Source of the DNA: Bacteroidetes bacterium UBA4416
Lineage (GTDB): Bacteria > Bacteroidota > Bacteroidia > B-17B0 > Aurantibacillaceae
Assembly: GCA_002390745.1 (NCBI GenBank)
Contig: DGQK01000053.1
Span: forward strand, 165-41,146
Direction of reading: 5' to 3'
DNA length: 40,982 bases
Under the pieces are notes generated by a model. The model searched no databases, was not told the DNA's origin, and saw nothing but the letters and a program-made list of their open reading frames with translations. Both the position numbers and the translations under genes were made by a program. Positions 29,894 to 37,156 of this stretch are shown piece after piece; positions within the stretch are counted from its first letter, which is position 1, and every line of letters begins with the position of its first letter.

Positions 29894-31114
29894 TCAGTTC
29901 AGCGCCCTTAAAGTCTCTTCCACCGGGCGGATGCCTTCGTAAAAGCTGTTGATTTTGTGGATCACACCTTCGATCACCGAGTCGGGACAGGAGGCGCCAC
30001 TGGTAAGGATGATGCGTACCGGCTGCCTTTCCGGCAAATAGCCAGTGCTGGTGAGGTGCTTTTTATTCGGATAGTCGAAATGATGGATCGTATAACGGTC
30101 GGCAATCTCTTTTTCCGAGGAGATAAAGTAAGTCGGGAATTTGCGCTCGCACAACTCCACCAGGTGCGAGGTGTTGCTGCTGTTGTAACCGCCTACCACG
30201 ATGGCCAGGTCGGCTTCCGATGCCAGCAGGCCATAGGTGGCATCCTGGTTTTCGTTGGTCGCATAGCAAAGCGTGTCGCGTGTGTCGGCAAAATGCAGAG
30301 CGATGTTCTCCGCGCCGTATTTGTCCATCATGACGGATTTAAAGAAATCGGCGATCTCCTGGGTTTCCGTTGCCAGCATGGTCGTTTGGTTGATCACGCC
30401 CACGCGTTGCAGGTCTTTGCTGAGGTCGAGCGATGCGGAATATTTTCCGTTGAAATCGATGGCAAACTGTTCGGCGGGCCTGCTGCCTTTGATGTATTCT
30501 GCCAGCAGCCTGGCCTCGTCCAGATCGCGCACAATGATGGCGCGGCTGTGACGGTCGCTGCGCGAAAAGGTGGAGCGGGTTTCCTCGTGGTTGTGCTTGC
30601 CATGAATGATGATTGTGAAATCATCCTTGCCGATGGATTCCGATTTTTTCCAGACCCGTTCCACGAAGGGGCAGGTTGTATTGTAAGAGGCCGTTTTGAT
30701 GTTCTTTGCCTCGAGGAGGTCGATAACATGGAGCGGCGCGCCAAAAGCGGGAATGATGACCACATCGTCGGAAGTCAGCGACTCGAAGGGGATCAGCTGT
30801 TCGCCATGTGTATCCTGTAGGAACAGAACACCACGCTCGCTGAGGTCCCGGTTCACGTCGGGGTTGTGGATCATCTGGCTCAGCAGGAAAATCCGTTTTC
30901 CCGGGTTTTCCTCCAGCGCTTTGAAAGAAATTTCGATGGCGTTTTCCACACCGTAGCAGAAACCGAAATGGCGCGCAATGAGGTATTGCACCGGGCCGAA
31001 ATCGAGCAGGGTAGGAGAGTTGTCCTTCTTGCGCGGGTCCTGAACCTTACGGTATTGCTTTATTTTGCTGATGATCGGGCTCCTGTAGAACTCCGGTACA
31101 TTGAATGTTTTCAT
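29894..31114 (-). CDS. ispH: 4-hydroxy-3-methylbut-2-enyl diphosphate reductase
   Basis: IspH is a [4Fe-4S] enzyme that makes IPP and DMAPP in the last step of the MEP isoprenoid pathway. The three cluster cysteines are Cys53 (FGFCYGVENA), Cys148 (YNTTCPFVERVW) and Cys376 (TSGASCPDSVIEGV). The 406-residue length, the ~40-residue N-terminal extension and the insert are those of the longer plant/cyanobacterial/Bacteroidota form rather than the ~316-residue E. coli form. It is the first gene of an operon with the methyltransferase and the exonuclease. Confidence 0.96.
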   Translation of the reverse strand: MKTFNVPEFYRSPIISKIKQYRKVQDPRKKDNSPTLLDFGPVQYLIARHFGFCYGVENAIEISFKALEENPGKRIFLLSQMIHNPDVNRDLSERGVLFLQDTHGEQLIPFESLTSDDVVIIPAFGAPLHVIDLLEAKNIKTASYNTTCPFVERVWKKSESIGKDDFTIIIHGKHNHEETRSTFSRSDRHSRAIIVRDLDEARLLAEYIKGSRPAEQFAIDFNGKYSASLDLSKDLQRVGVINQTTMLATETQEIADFFKSVMMDKYGAENIALHFADTRDTLCYATNENQDATYGLLASEADLAIVVGGYNSSNTSHLVELCERKFPTYFISSEKEIADRYTIHHFDYPNKKHLTSTGYLPERQPVRIILTSGASCPDSVIEGVIHKINSFYEGIRPVEETLRALN

Positions 31115-31196
31115 TGCTTCTATTTTCTAAGCGCGGAGAGCGCTGAGTAGGCGCAAAACTCGCAGAGGTTATTTGTTTTTTGTTTCCCGCCGATCT

Positions 31197-31282
31197 CGCA
31201 GATGACGCGGAATATTTATGTTCTGACTATTGTTGACTTCGAGAGCCTCAGTCAACAAATGGTGGTTGAGGCTCCCGAAACC
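31197..31282. repeat. CGCAGAT half-repeat followed by GAGCCTCAG palindrome, copy 3
   Basis: CGCAGATGACGCGG (31197-31210) is followed by GACTTCGAGAGCCTCAGTC (31235-31253) and GGTTGAGGCTCCCGAAACC (31264-31282), the same two repeat types in the same order as at 24313-24489. Confidence 0.65.
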
Positions 31283-31312
31283 ACCATTAGGATCTCAATC
31301 ACTCCCTTGCCG

Positions 31313-31425
31313 TCGGCTGAGTTTATCCTGAGCTCGTCGAAGGGCTCAGTTACCGGGGCGTTGCTATATCTCATCTTTCCGCTGCCTTCGGCTGAGTTTA
31401 TCCTGAGCTCGTCGAAGGGCTCAGT
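31313..31425. repeat. Two exact 38-bp direct repeats
   Basis: Identical 38-bp units at 31313-31350 and 31388-31425 (75 bp apart) begin TCGGCTGAGTTTATCCTGAG and end CGTCGAAGGGCTCAGT; each is itself a partial palindrome (CTGAGC...GCTCAG). With only two units and a 37-bp non-repeat spacer of different base content, they are dispersed repeats, not a CRISPR array. Confidence 0.8.
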
Positions 31426-31470
31426 CAGCGGATTTACAATCTCATCACTCAAGTCTAATTACTCATCTCT

Positions 31471-31525
31471 ATTTTCTCTCTTTAGTCTCTTTAATCCCTT
31501 AAGTCTCTTTAGTCCCTTAAATCTC
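31471..31525. repeat. Degenerate pyrimidine-rich tandem repeat
   Basis: Units like TTTAGTCTCTTTAATCCC, TAAGTCTCTTTAGTCCC and TAAATCTCTTA follow one another at about 18-20 bp just downstream of the DUF721 gene. Together with the repeats before it, this leaves no gene in the 411-bp gap between ispH and the DUF721 gene. Confidence 0.6.
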
Positions 31526-31819
31526 TTATTTCAACACCAACTCACGGATCAGTCTTTTTCCCACAAAGGTGTTGACTTTCCGGATGATCTCTTCTTTCAT
31601 GTAAATGCTTTCATTTCTTACTACCGGCGAATCTATCGACACAAACAAAATACCCGAAGCATAGTTTATCTGCGTCGTATGTTTCGCGATGAGCGTGCCC
31701 ACAATGCCTTCCCAGCCATTGCGGATGGCAAAGATACTGTATTTTTCATCGAGCTTTTCTTCTTTGAAGAGCTGGGAGATCGCATCGCCCAGTTTGATGA
31801 GGTTGTGATTCTTAGCCAT
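31526..31819 (-). CDS. DUF721 (DciA-like) protein
   Basis: The 97-residue protein shows the DUF721 layout: an N-terminal helical segment (LIKLGDAISQLFKEEKLDEK) and a KH-like core with NGWEGIVGTLIAKHTTQINY, ILFVSIDSPVVRNESIY and a final RKVNTFVGKRLIRELVL. DciA, a larger member, loads the replicative helicase in bacteria without DnaC; the short Bacteroidota forms share the core, so a role in replication or DNA binding is likely but not proven. The gene overlaps the end of recF by 8 bp, the standard recF-DUF721 pair, and is translationally coupled to it. Confidence 0.85.
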   Translation of the reverse strand: MAKNHNLIKLGDAISQLFKEEKLDEKYSIFAIRNGWEGIVGTLIAKHTTQINYASGILFVSIDSPVVRNESIYMKEEIIRKVNTFVGKRLIRELVLK

Positions 31820-32939
31820 GTTCTTCCATTGCTTCGTGATTGACTTCTATTTCTCCGTTATTCACCATATAGATCAGGTGCTCGGCCTCCTGTTGTTTGA
31901 ACAGATCCCGGATGCGCTGTGGATGTGTATCCGTAATAAACACCTGCCCGAAGGTATCGTTGCTCACCAGCTCGATCAGCTTCCGGAAGCGCGTTTCGTC
32001 CAGCTTGTCGTAAATATCATCCAGCAACAGCAAAGGCTTGGTAAGTTTTTTTTCTTTGATGAACTCAAACTGCGCCAGCTTCAGGGCAAGCAGGTAGGAC
32101 TTTTGCTGCCCCTGCGAGGCAAATTTTTTCAGGCTGTTGCCCATCAGCTTAAAGTCCAGGTCGTCGCGGTGCGGGCCGGTGGTCGTGTAATGCACGGCCC
32201 GGTCGCGGCTGAGGCTGCTAAGCAGTACAGAGCGGTAGGGATGGTCTTTCAGGGAGCTTTCATAATCCAGGGATACGTCTTCTTTGCTGCCGCTGATGAA
32301 CTGGTAGTTCTTATTGAACAGGGGAATAAATTCCTCCAGGAAAGCCCGGCGTGTGTGAATGATGGCCTCTCCGTGTATAATGAGCTGGTCGTCCCAGATG
32401 TCGAGGCTCATGCTGTCGAAGCTGCGGCTTTCGTGAAAGTGCTTCAGCAGGGCATTGCGCTGTTGCAGCACATGGTTATAAGCGATGAGTTTTTCGAGGT
32501 AAGCCTTGTCGTACTGCGAAATGATGCTGTCCATAAAGCGGCGGCGCACTTCGCTGCCATCCCAGATGAGCTCAATATCGGAAGGCGAGATCATCACCAG
32601 AGGATAGAGGCCGATGTGCTCCGATAGGCGCTCATATTCTTTTTTGTTGTGCTTGAACTGCTTCTTGTGGTTACGTTTCACGCCGCAAAAAATCTCGTGC
32701 GTTTCCCCGTTTTTATTGATCCAGCCCTGGATGGCAAAGAACGGCTGCCCGTATTTGATGTTCTGGCTGTCGGATGCGTTGAAAAAGCTTTTGCAGAAAG
32801 AAATGTAATGAATGGCATCCAGGAGGTTGGTTTTCCCCATACCGTTATTGCCTACAAAGCAGTTGAATTTTGAGCAAAATTTTAACTGTGCCTCGTCGTA
32901 ATTTTTGAAATTGATTAGGGATAAGCTTTCCAGGATCAT
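31812..32939 (-). CDS. recF: DNA replication and repair protein RecF
   Basis: RecF is an SMC-like ATPase that loads RecA at single-strand gaps with RecO and RecR. The 375-residue protein has Walker A GNNGMGKT (30-37), the ABC signature FASQGQQKSYLLALKLAQ and Walker B LLLLDDIYDKLD, plus HPQRIRDLF near the end. The length is standard. It is the first gene of a two-gene operon with the overlapping DUF721 gene. The upstream gap of about 390 bp holds only repeats and hairpins. Confidence 0.97.
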   Translation of the reverse strand: MILESLSLINFKNYDEAQLKFCSKFNCFVGNNGMGKTNLLDAIHYISFCKSFFNASDSQNIKYGQPFFAIQGWINKNGETHEIFCGVKRNHKKQFKHNKKEYERLSEHIGLYPLVMISPSDIELIWDGSEVRRRFMDSIISQYDKAYLEKLIAYNHVLQQRNALLKHFHESRSFDSMSLDIWDDQLIIHGEAIIHTRRAFLEEFIPLFNKNYQFISGSKEDVSLDYESSLKDHPYRSVLLSSLSRDRAVHYTTTGPHRDDLDFKLMGNSLKKFASQGQQKSYLLALKLAQFEFIKEKKLTKPLLLLDDIYDKLDETRFRKLIELVSNDTFGQVFITDTHPQRIRDLFKQQEAEHLIYMVNNGEIEVNHEAMEEHG

Positions 32940-33332
32940 CGAAGCTTAAAGGTACGAAGGAAAACAGCATCTTCTGCCGAAAGATTTCAGAAATTTTCTA
33001 AAGAGCCATGATGCAGCGGCGCAAAAACACCGACGCTGAATCAACTTTATACGTGAAGCCTGATTACGCTGATGAGAAGCCGGTTATGTGCCTTTGGGCG
33101 TCCGGGCGGGCTTTTCACTTCAAGTTCCCCGCCATGAAAAGGCGGGGAAGCTTTCCGTTTCAATCCCTGACGTGATTATCCGCATAATAAGCCAGCAAGC
33201 CGCGTGAGTGATTGCAGCGGAAATCTCCCGTCCCGAACGCTTTCGGGGCGGGAATTGCAGTGAAAGCACGGCCCGCAGGGACACGCCCAAAAATACCCGG
33301 TTCGTTTGCGAAGGGCCGCAGTGAGCTGTCTA
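32940..33332. other. Repeat- and hairpin-rich intergenic region
   Basis: No gene is seen in these 393 bp. Two strong hairpins are present: TTCCCCGCC/GGCGGGGAA (33125-33133 with 33141-33149) and CCCGTCCCGAA/TTTCGGGGCGGG (33227-33237 with 33241-33252). Phrases such as GATTGCAGCGGAAATC and GGCCCGCAGGGACACGCCC are typical of dispersed structured repeats in Bacteroidota genomes. Confidence 0.6.
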
Positions 33333-33584
33333 TTAGGCCGGATTTGATGCAGAATGCACGTTCTCGTAGAAATCTTTAGACACTTCCTCGTTTTTCTCAG
33401 AAACAAAGCCCGCAAACTTATCCTTGAGGCTTTCCAGGTCGAGGTTTCCGGCGAGGCCTTTCATTCCCTCCATGAGTTTTTTCCGTGTTTCGCTTCCTTT
33501 ATCAGGTGCCATTAAGATGCCGATAGCTGCTCCTGCTGCAAATCCTAACAGGGCTAATCCGATCATATTTCCTTTGTCTTTCAT
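33333..33584 (-). CDS. YtxH-domain protein
   Basis: The 83-residue protein starts at the ATG at 33584, followed by a hydrophobic glycine-rich helix (MIGLALLGFAAGAAIGILMA) and the YtxH signature APDKGSETRKKLMEGMKG, then an amphipathic helix. Such proteins are short stress-related membrane proteins of unknown function. The frame is open much further upstream (to 33893), but that extension is basic, low-quality sequence across a repeat, so I reject it. The gene is convergent-free and probably monocistronic. Confidence 0.8.
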   Translation of the reverse strand: MKDKGNMIGLALLGFAAGAAIGILMAPDKGSETRKKLMEGMKGLAGNLDLESLKDKFAGFVSEKNEEVSKDFYENVHSASNPA

Positions 33585-33717
33585 CGTAATTTGGTTTAAG
33601 AGTGATTGCCACTCCTGATCAAAATCTGATGCCAGCCCGGCTGATGCCCGATTGTGGATTGAGCGCATACTGGCAGCGCTGTTCCAAAATAAAGGCGTCC
33701 TGCCGGTTGGGGCATCG

Positions 33718-33775
33718 GAGGCTTCGAGAGCCTCAGCCTCCGGACCGCTTGATAGGCCTTCGAAGTCAGCGTAAC
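33718..33775. repeat. Palindromic intergenic repeat (GAGCCTCAG family), copy 4
   Basis: GGCTTCGAGAGCCTCAGCC (33720-33738) and a looser right arm AGGCCTTCGAAGTC (33754-33767 region) match the other three copies. A 16-bp direct repeat CGTCCTGCCGGTTGGG (33696-33711) flanks it on the left and recurs in the terminator at 33790-33805. Confidence 0.55.
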
Positions 33776-33785
33776 ATTCAAAACA

Positions 33786-33816
33786 AAAACGTCCTGCCGG
33801 TTGGGCAGGACGTTTT
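33786..33816 (-). terminator. Rho-independent terminator of secDF
   Basis: AAAACGTCCTGCC (33786-33798) pairs perfectly with GGCAGGACGTTTT (33804-33816) around a 5-base loop. On the minus strand the stem is followed by TTGTTTTG, and it lies 22 bp after the secDF stop. Confidence 0.9.
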
Positions 33817-33837
33817 AATGATGTATTTAAAAATAGA

Positions 33838-36800
33838 TTAAGCTTTAGCCGGAGTAACCGCAGGCTTCTCATCGCTCCTTGATTGGAAGTCAACCACGAT
33901 AGGGGTAGAAATACATAAGGATGAGTAAGTACCGATGATACGGCCGATCAGTAAGGCGAAGATGAATCCGCGGATACTTTCCCCGCCGAAGATGAAGATC
34001 ACCAGTAACACGAAGAACACGGTTAAAGAGGTCAGGATCGTACGGCTTAAGGTGCTGTTCAGGGCGTAGTTGATCAGGACATTACGCTCGGCGCCGGTAG
34101 CATCTGCTTTTCCGCTTTCTGCAAGGCGCTCACGGATCCTGTCGAACACAACCACCGTTTCCGTCATGGTATAGCCCATTACCGTTAAGATCGCCGCGAT
34201 GAAGTCCTGTCCGATCTCCAGAGAGAAAGGAACCACGCCGTCGAGGATCGTGTAGAACGATAATACAACGAGCACGTCATGGAACAAGGCCACAACTGCG
34301 CCCAGACCATATTGCCATTTTTTGAATCGTACCACGATGTAGATGAACATCACGATGCAAGAGAAGAGGATCGCACCGTAAGCACCGTATAAAATGTCAG
34401 TGGCAATGGTAGGACCAACTTTTTGCTGGCTCACGATCTCATGTTTCACGTTCAGTGTATTCAGACCATCGTTCAGCGTTTTTTCCACTTCGCTGTCTAC
34501 TGTTGTCGAATTGTCGGTTACCCTGTACGTCGTGGTAATTTTCATCTGGTTGGCGCTTCCTACAGTTTTCACTTCGAGCGCCGCATCTTTAAACTGAGCA
34601 GCCAGGGCCTGTTTCACGTCTTCCGTGTTCATGTCTTTCTCAAAACGAACCTGGTAAGTACGTCCACCTTTGAAATCAACACCTAAGTTGAAGCCACCGT
34701 TTTTGAAATAGAACACAACACCCAATACAATGATCAGTGCAGAGATCATGTAGTATACTTTCCTGCGGCCTACGAAATCGAAAGCAACATTTTTGAAGGC
34801 ATTGGCCGTTACTTTATTGTCGAACGGAATGCTTTGCTTGCGGTCCAGCATCCATTCGAAGATCACGCGTGTAATTAAGATGGCAGAGAATAAAGACGCG
34901 CCGATACCGATGAGTAAAGTCGTAGCGAAGCCGGCCACAGGGCCTGAACCGAATACCATGAGGATAATGGCAAGGATAGCCAGGGTAGCGTTGGAGTCAA
35001 TGATAGAGCTCATCGCGTGCCTGAAACCTTCTTTAATCGCCTGTTGCGTTGATTTATGCAAGGCAAGTTCTTCACGCACACGCTCGAAGATGAGGATGTT
35101 CGCATCCACCGCCAGACCGATCGTGAGGACGATACCCGCAATGCCCGGTAAGGTCAGTACGGCATTCATGGAAGCCAGGATACCCATAATGAAGAACATG
35201 TTGGCAATTAACGCGATGTTAGCCACCATACCTGCTTTGTTATAGTACATGTACATGAACACGAGGATCACCAATAAGGCGATTACGAAAGACCATAAGC
35301 TGGCGTCGATGGCTTCCTGGCCTAAGGTAGGACCAACCACGCTCTCCTCAACGATCCTGGAAGGAGCAGGTAATTTACCGGCGCTCAATACAGCTGATAA
35401 GGCATTGGCTTCCTCCACGGTAAAGTCGCCCGTAATGCGGGAGCTTCCGCCTTTGATCTCACCGTTAACGGTAGGAGCAGAGTATACCATGTTGTCCATT
35501 ACCACAGCAATGGAGCGGCCTTTTTGTCCACCCTGAGGCGAGTTATCTTTCGTTAGCTTAGCCCACTGTGTGGAGGCATCGCCTGTCATGGTCATGTTGA
35601 TGAAGGGGTGTCCACCGCTTTCCGCGTCGAAGTCGGTACGTGCGCTGGAAATGATATCGCCGGACATTGCCGCTTTACCTTCCCTGTTGGTTACTTTAAT
35701 GGCATATAATTCGAAATACTCACCAACCACATCGCCTGCTTCATTTTTGATCTCTTTTGGTTTGTAGCCCCACATGAATTTCAGCTTGTTAGGGAAATAA
35801 CCTTTCAGTGCCGGGTTTCTCAACATGGCATTGGCTTTGGCTGTATCCTGTTTGTTGTAGGCAATCGCTACAACCGGTCCTTCCCTGAACTGCTCAGGCT
35901 GACCGGTTTTTTGGTTCATGCTCACGGCAGCTTTCAATGGCTGAGGATAGCCTCCTTCGAAATAGATCAAGGGAGCGCTGCGGATAAAGGAATCGAGTTT
36001 GGTAAGAACCGCTGTATTTGTAGGTGCAGCAGTCGCTGCAACAGTCGTCGCATCCGTTGCTTTGGTTGTATCAGGAGTAGCGGCTACGGAAGCTGTATTG
36101 GCAGCTTTCAGGGAATCCGCTTTTGCTGTAGAAGCAGAGTCCGGTTTAGCAACAGAGAAATCAGGATATAAGGCTTTCGATAATTTCTCGTTAGCACCCA
36201 TCAGGATGTTGCCGATCTCGCCGTTCTCATAAGTTTCCCAGAACTCGAGGTTGGCAGTTCCCTGCAATAACTCACGAACACGTTCTTTGTCTTTCACACC
36301 CGGAAGCTCCACAAGGATACGGCCGGTGTTGCCCAGTTTCTGAATGTTTGGCTGTGCCACGCCAAAACGGTCAATACGGGAACGGAATGTTTTTTCGGAG
36401 TTGGAAATAGACTCGTCTACTACCGAGCGCAGGAAAGTAATTACTTCAGCATTGGTAGCATTATAGCCGATCTTGCCTTTTAATTCAGGCGTCTGGAATA
36501 AAGGAGCCAGCTGACCGCTCGGTGCGATCTCTTTGTATTTCTTTTCAAACAGGGTCAGGTAATCGTCATTGTTTCCCTTGCCCAGGTTGTCGCTGGTTGC
36601 TTTGATGGCGTCATTGAATGCCTTGTCAGGATTCTGGTTCGACAGGTTTTTCACGATATCAGCCACGGAAATTTCCAGGGTTACGTTCATACCACCACGT
36701 AAATCCAGGCCGAGGTTGATCTCACGTTTCTTACACTCTTCGTAAGTGTAGTCGGCGATGAGCAGGTTATAAACCGGTTGCTTTTTAATAGAATCCAGGT

Positions 36801-37020
36801 ACCTGTCGGTCAGGGCTATTTTCATAGAGTCGATGTAAGCGACCTCTCCTTTGGCATTTTTCTTAGCTGCTGCCTGTACGGTGGCGGAACTGGTAATGCT
36901 TTCGGCATACTCCTTCGCTTCGTTTTCTACACTGATTGTTTTCCATGTAAATGATAGATAGAAGATACATGCGAGCGCTAAAAGAATAGCAAAAATTTTA
37001 ATGGCACCTTTGTTTTGCAT
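33838..37020 (-). CDS. secDF: Fused protein translocase subunit SecDF
   Basis: SecD and SecF, here one chain, use the proton gradient to help the Sec translocon pull proteins across the inner membrane. The 1060-residue product starts with MQNKGAIKIFAILLALACIF (first membrane helix), contains the P1 region with GLDLRGGMNVTLEISV, the second SecD block (GIAGIVLTIGLAVDANILIFERVREEL), and then the SecF half (NLGVDFKGGRTYQVRF, ALTVMGYTMTETVVVFDRIRERL-type segment). A low-complexity Ala/Thr-rich insert (about 300-335) is typical of Bacteroidota SecDF. I prefer the ATG at 37020 over 37041 because the helix starts directly after it. The gene has a clear promoter and its own terminator. Confidence 0.97.
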   Translation of the reverse strand: MQNKGAIKIFAILLALACIFYLSFTWKTISVENEAKEYAESITSSATVQAAAKKNAKGEVAYIDSMKIALTDRYLDSIKKQPVYNLLIADYTYEECKKREINLGLDLRGGMNVTLEISVADIVKNLSNQNPDKAFNDAIKATSDNLGKGNNDDYLTLFEKKYKEIAPSGQLAPLFQTPELKGKIGYNATNAEVITFLRSVVDESISNSEKTFRSRIDRFGVAQPNIQKLGNTGRILVELPGVKDKERVRELLQGTANLEFWETYENGEIGNILMGANEKLSKALYPDFSVAKPDSASTAKADSLKAANTASVAATPDTTKATDATTVAATAAPTNTAVLTKLDSFIRSAPLIYFEGGYPQPLKAAVSMNQKTGQPEQFREGPVVAIAYNKQDTAKANAMLRNPALKGYFPNKLKFMWGYKPKEIKNEAGDVVGEYFELYAIKVTNREGKAAMSGDIISSARTDFDAESGGHPFINMTMTGDASTQWAKLTKDNSPQGGQKGRSIAVVMDNMVYSAPTVNGEIKGGSSRITGDFTVEEANALSAVLSAGKLPAPSRIVEESVVGPTLGQEAIDASLWSFVIALLVILVFMYMYYNKAGMVANIALIANMFFIMGILASMNAVLTLPGIAGIVLTIGLAVDANILIFERVREELALHKSTQQAIKEGFRHAMSSIIDSNATLAILAIILMVFGSGPVAGFATTLLIGIGASLFSAILITRVIFEWMLDRKQSIPFDNKVTANAFKNVAFDFVGRRKVYYMISALIIVLGVVFYFKNGGFNLGVDFKGGRTYQVRFEKDMNTEDVKQALAAQFKDAALEVKTVGSANQMKITTTYRVTDNSTTVDSEVEKTLNDGLNTLNVKHEIVSQQKVGPTIATDILYGAYGAILFSCIVMFIYIVVRFKKWQYGLGAVVALFHDVLVVLSFYTILDGVVPFSLEIGQDFIAAILTVMGYTMTETVVVFDRIRERLAESGKADATGAERNVLINYALNSTLSRTILTSLTVFFVLLVIFIFGGESIRGFIFALLIGRIIGTYSSLCISTPIVVDFQSRSDEKPAVTPAKA

Positions 37021-37056
37021 AAAATTGGTATTATTTAACAAATAAAATTAAGGGTG

Positions 37057-37088
37057 CAAATATACGTGTATGGCGTATATGATGCAAA
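37057..37088 (-). promoter_or_regulatory. Bacteroidota-type promoter (TTTG-N20-TATATTTG) of secDF
   Basis: On the minus strand TTTG (37085-37088) is followed after 20 bp by TATATTTG (37057-37064), a full match to the consensus. The start codon at 37020 gives a leader of about 30 bases. Confidence 0.75.
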
Positions 37089-37141
37089 TATTTTTATACT
37101 TGAAAATTAGTGAGTTAGCTGGGAACTCCCGTTTTTATTCG

Positions 37142-37149
37142 TATTTTTG
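37142..37149 (+). promoter_or_regulatory. Putative -7 promoter box of the FG-GAP/VCBS gene
   Basis: TATTTTTG matches TAnnTTTG and ends 7 bp before the ATG at 37157; with the second in-frame ATG at 37175 the leader would be about 20 bases. No -33 TTTG at the expected distance. Confidence 0.4.
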
Positions 37150-37156
37150 CTAGGAT

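Noticed and set aside
31313..31425. Possible CRISPR-like pair of repeats
   Set aside because: Only two units, no further spacing pattern, no cas genes nearby, and a related copy elsewhere; it fits a dispersed repeat.
33585..33893. N-terminal extension of the YtxH protein frame
   Set aside because: The extra 103 residues run over a palindromic repeat, the secDF terminator and the secDF stop region. The family starts right before the hydrophobic helix, at 33584.
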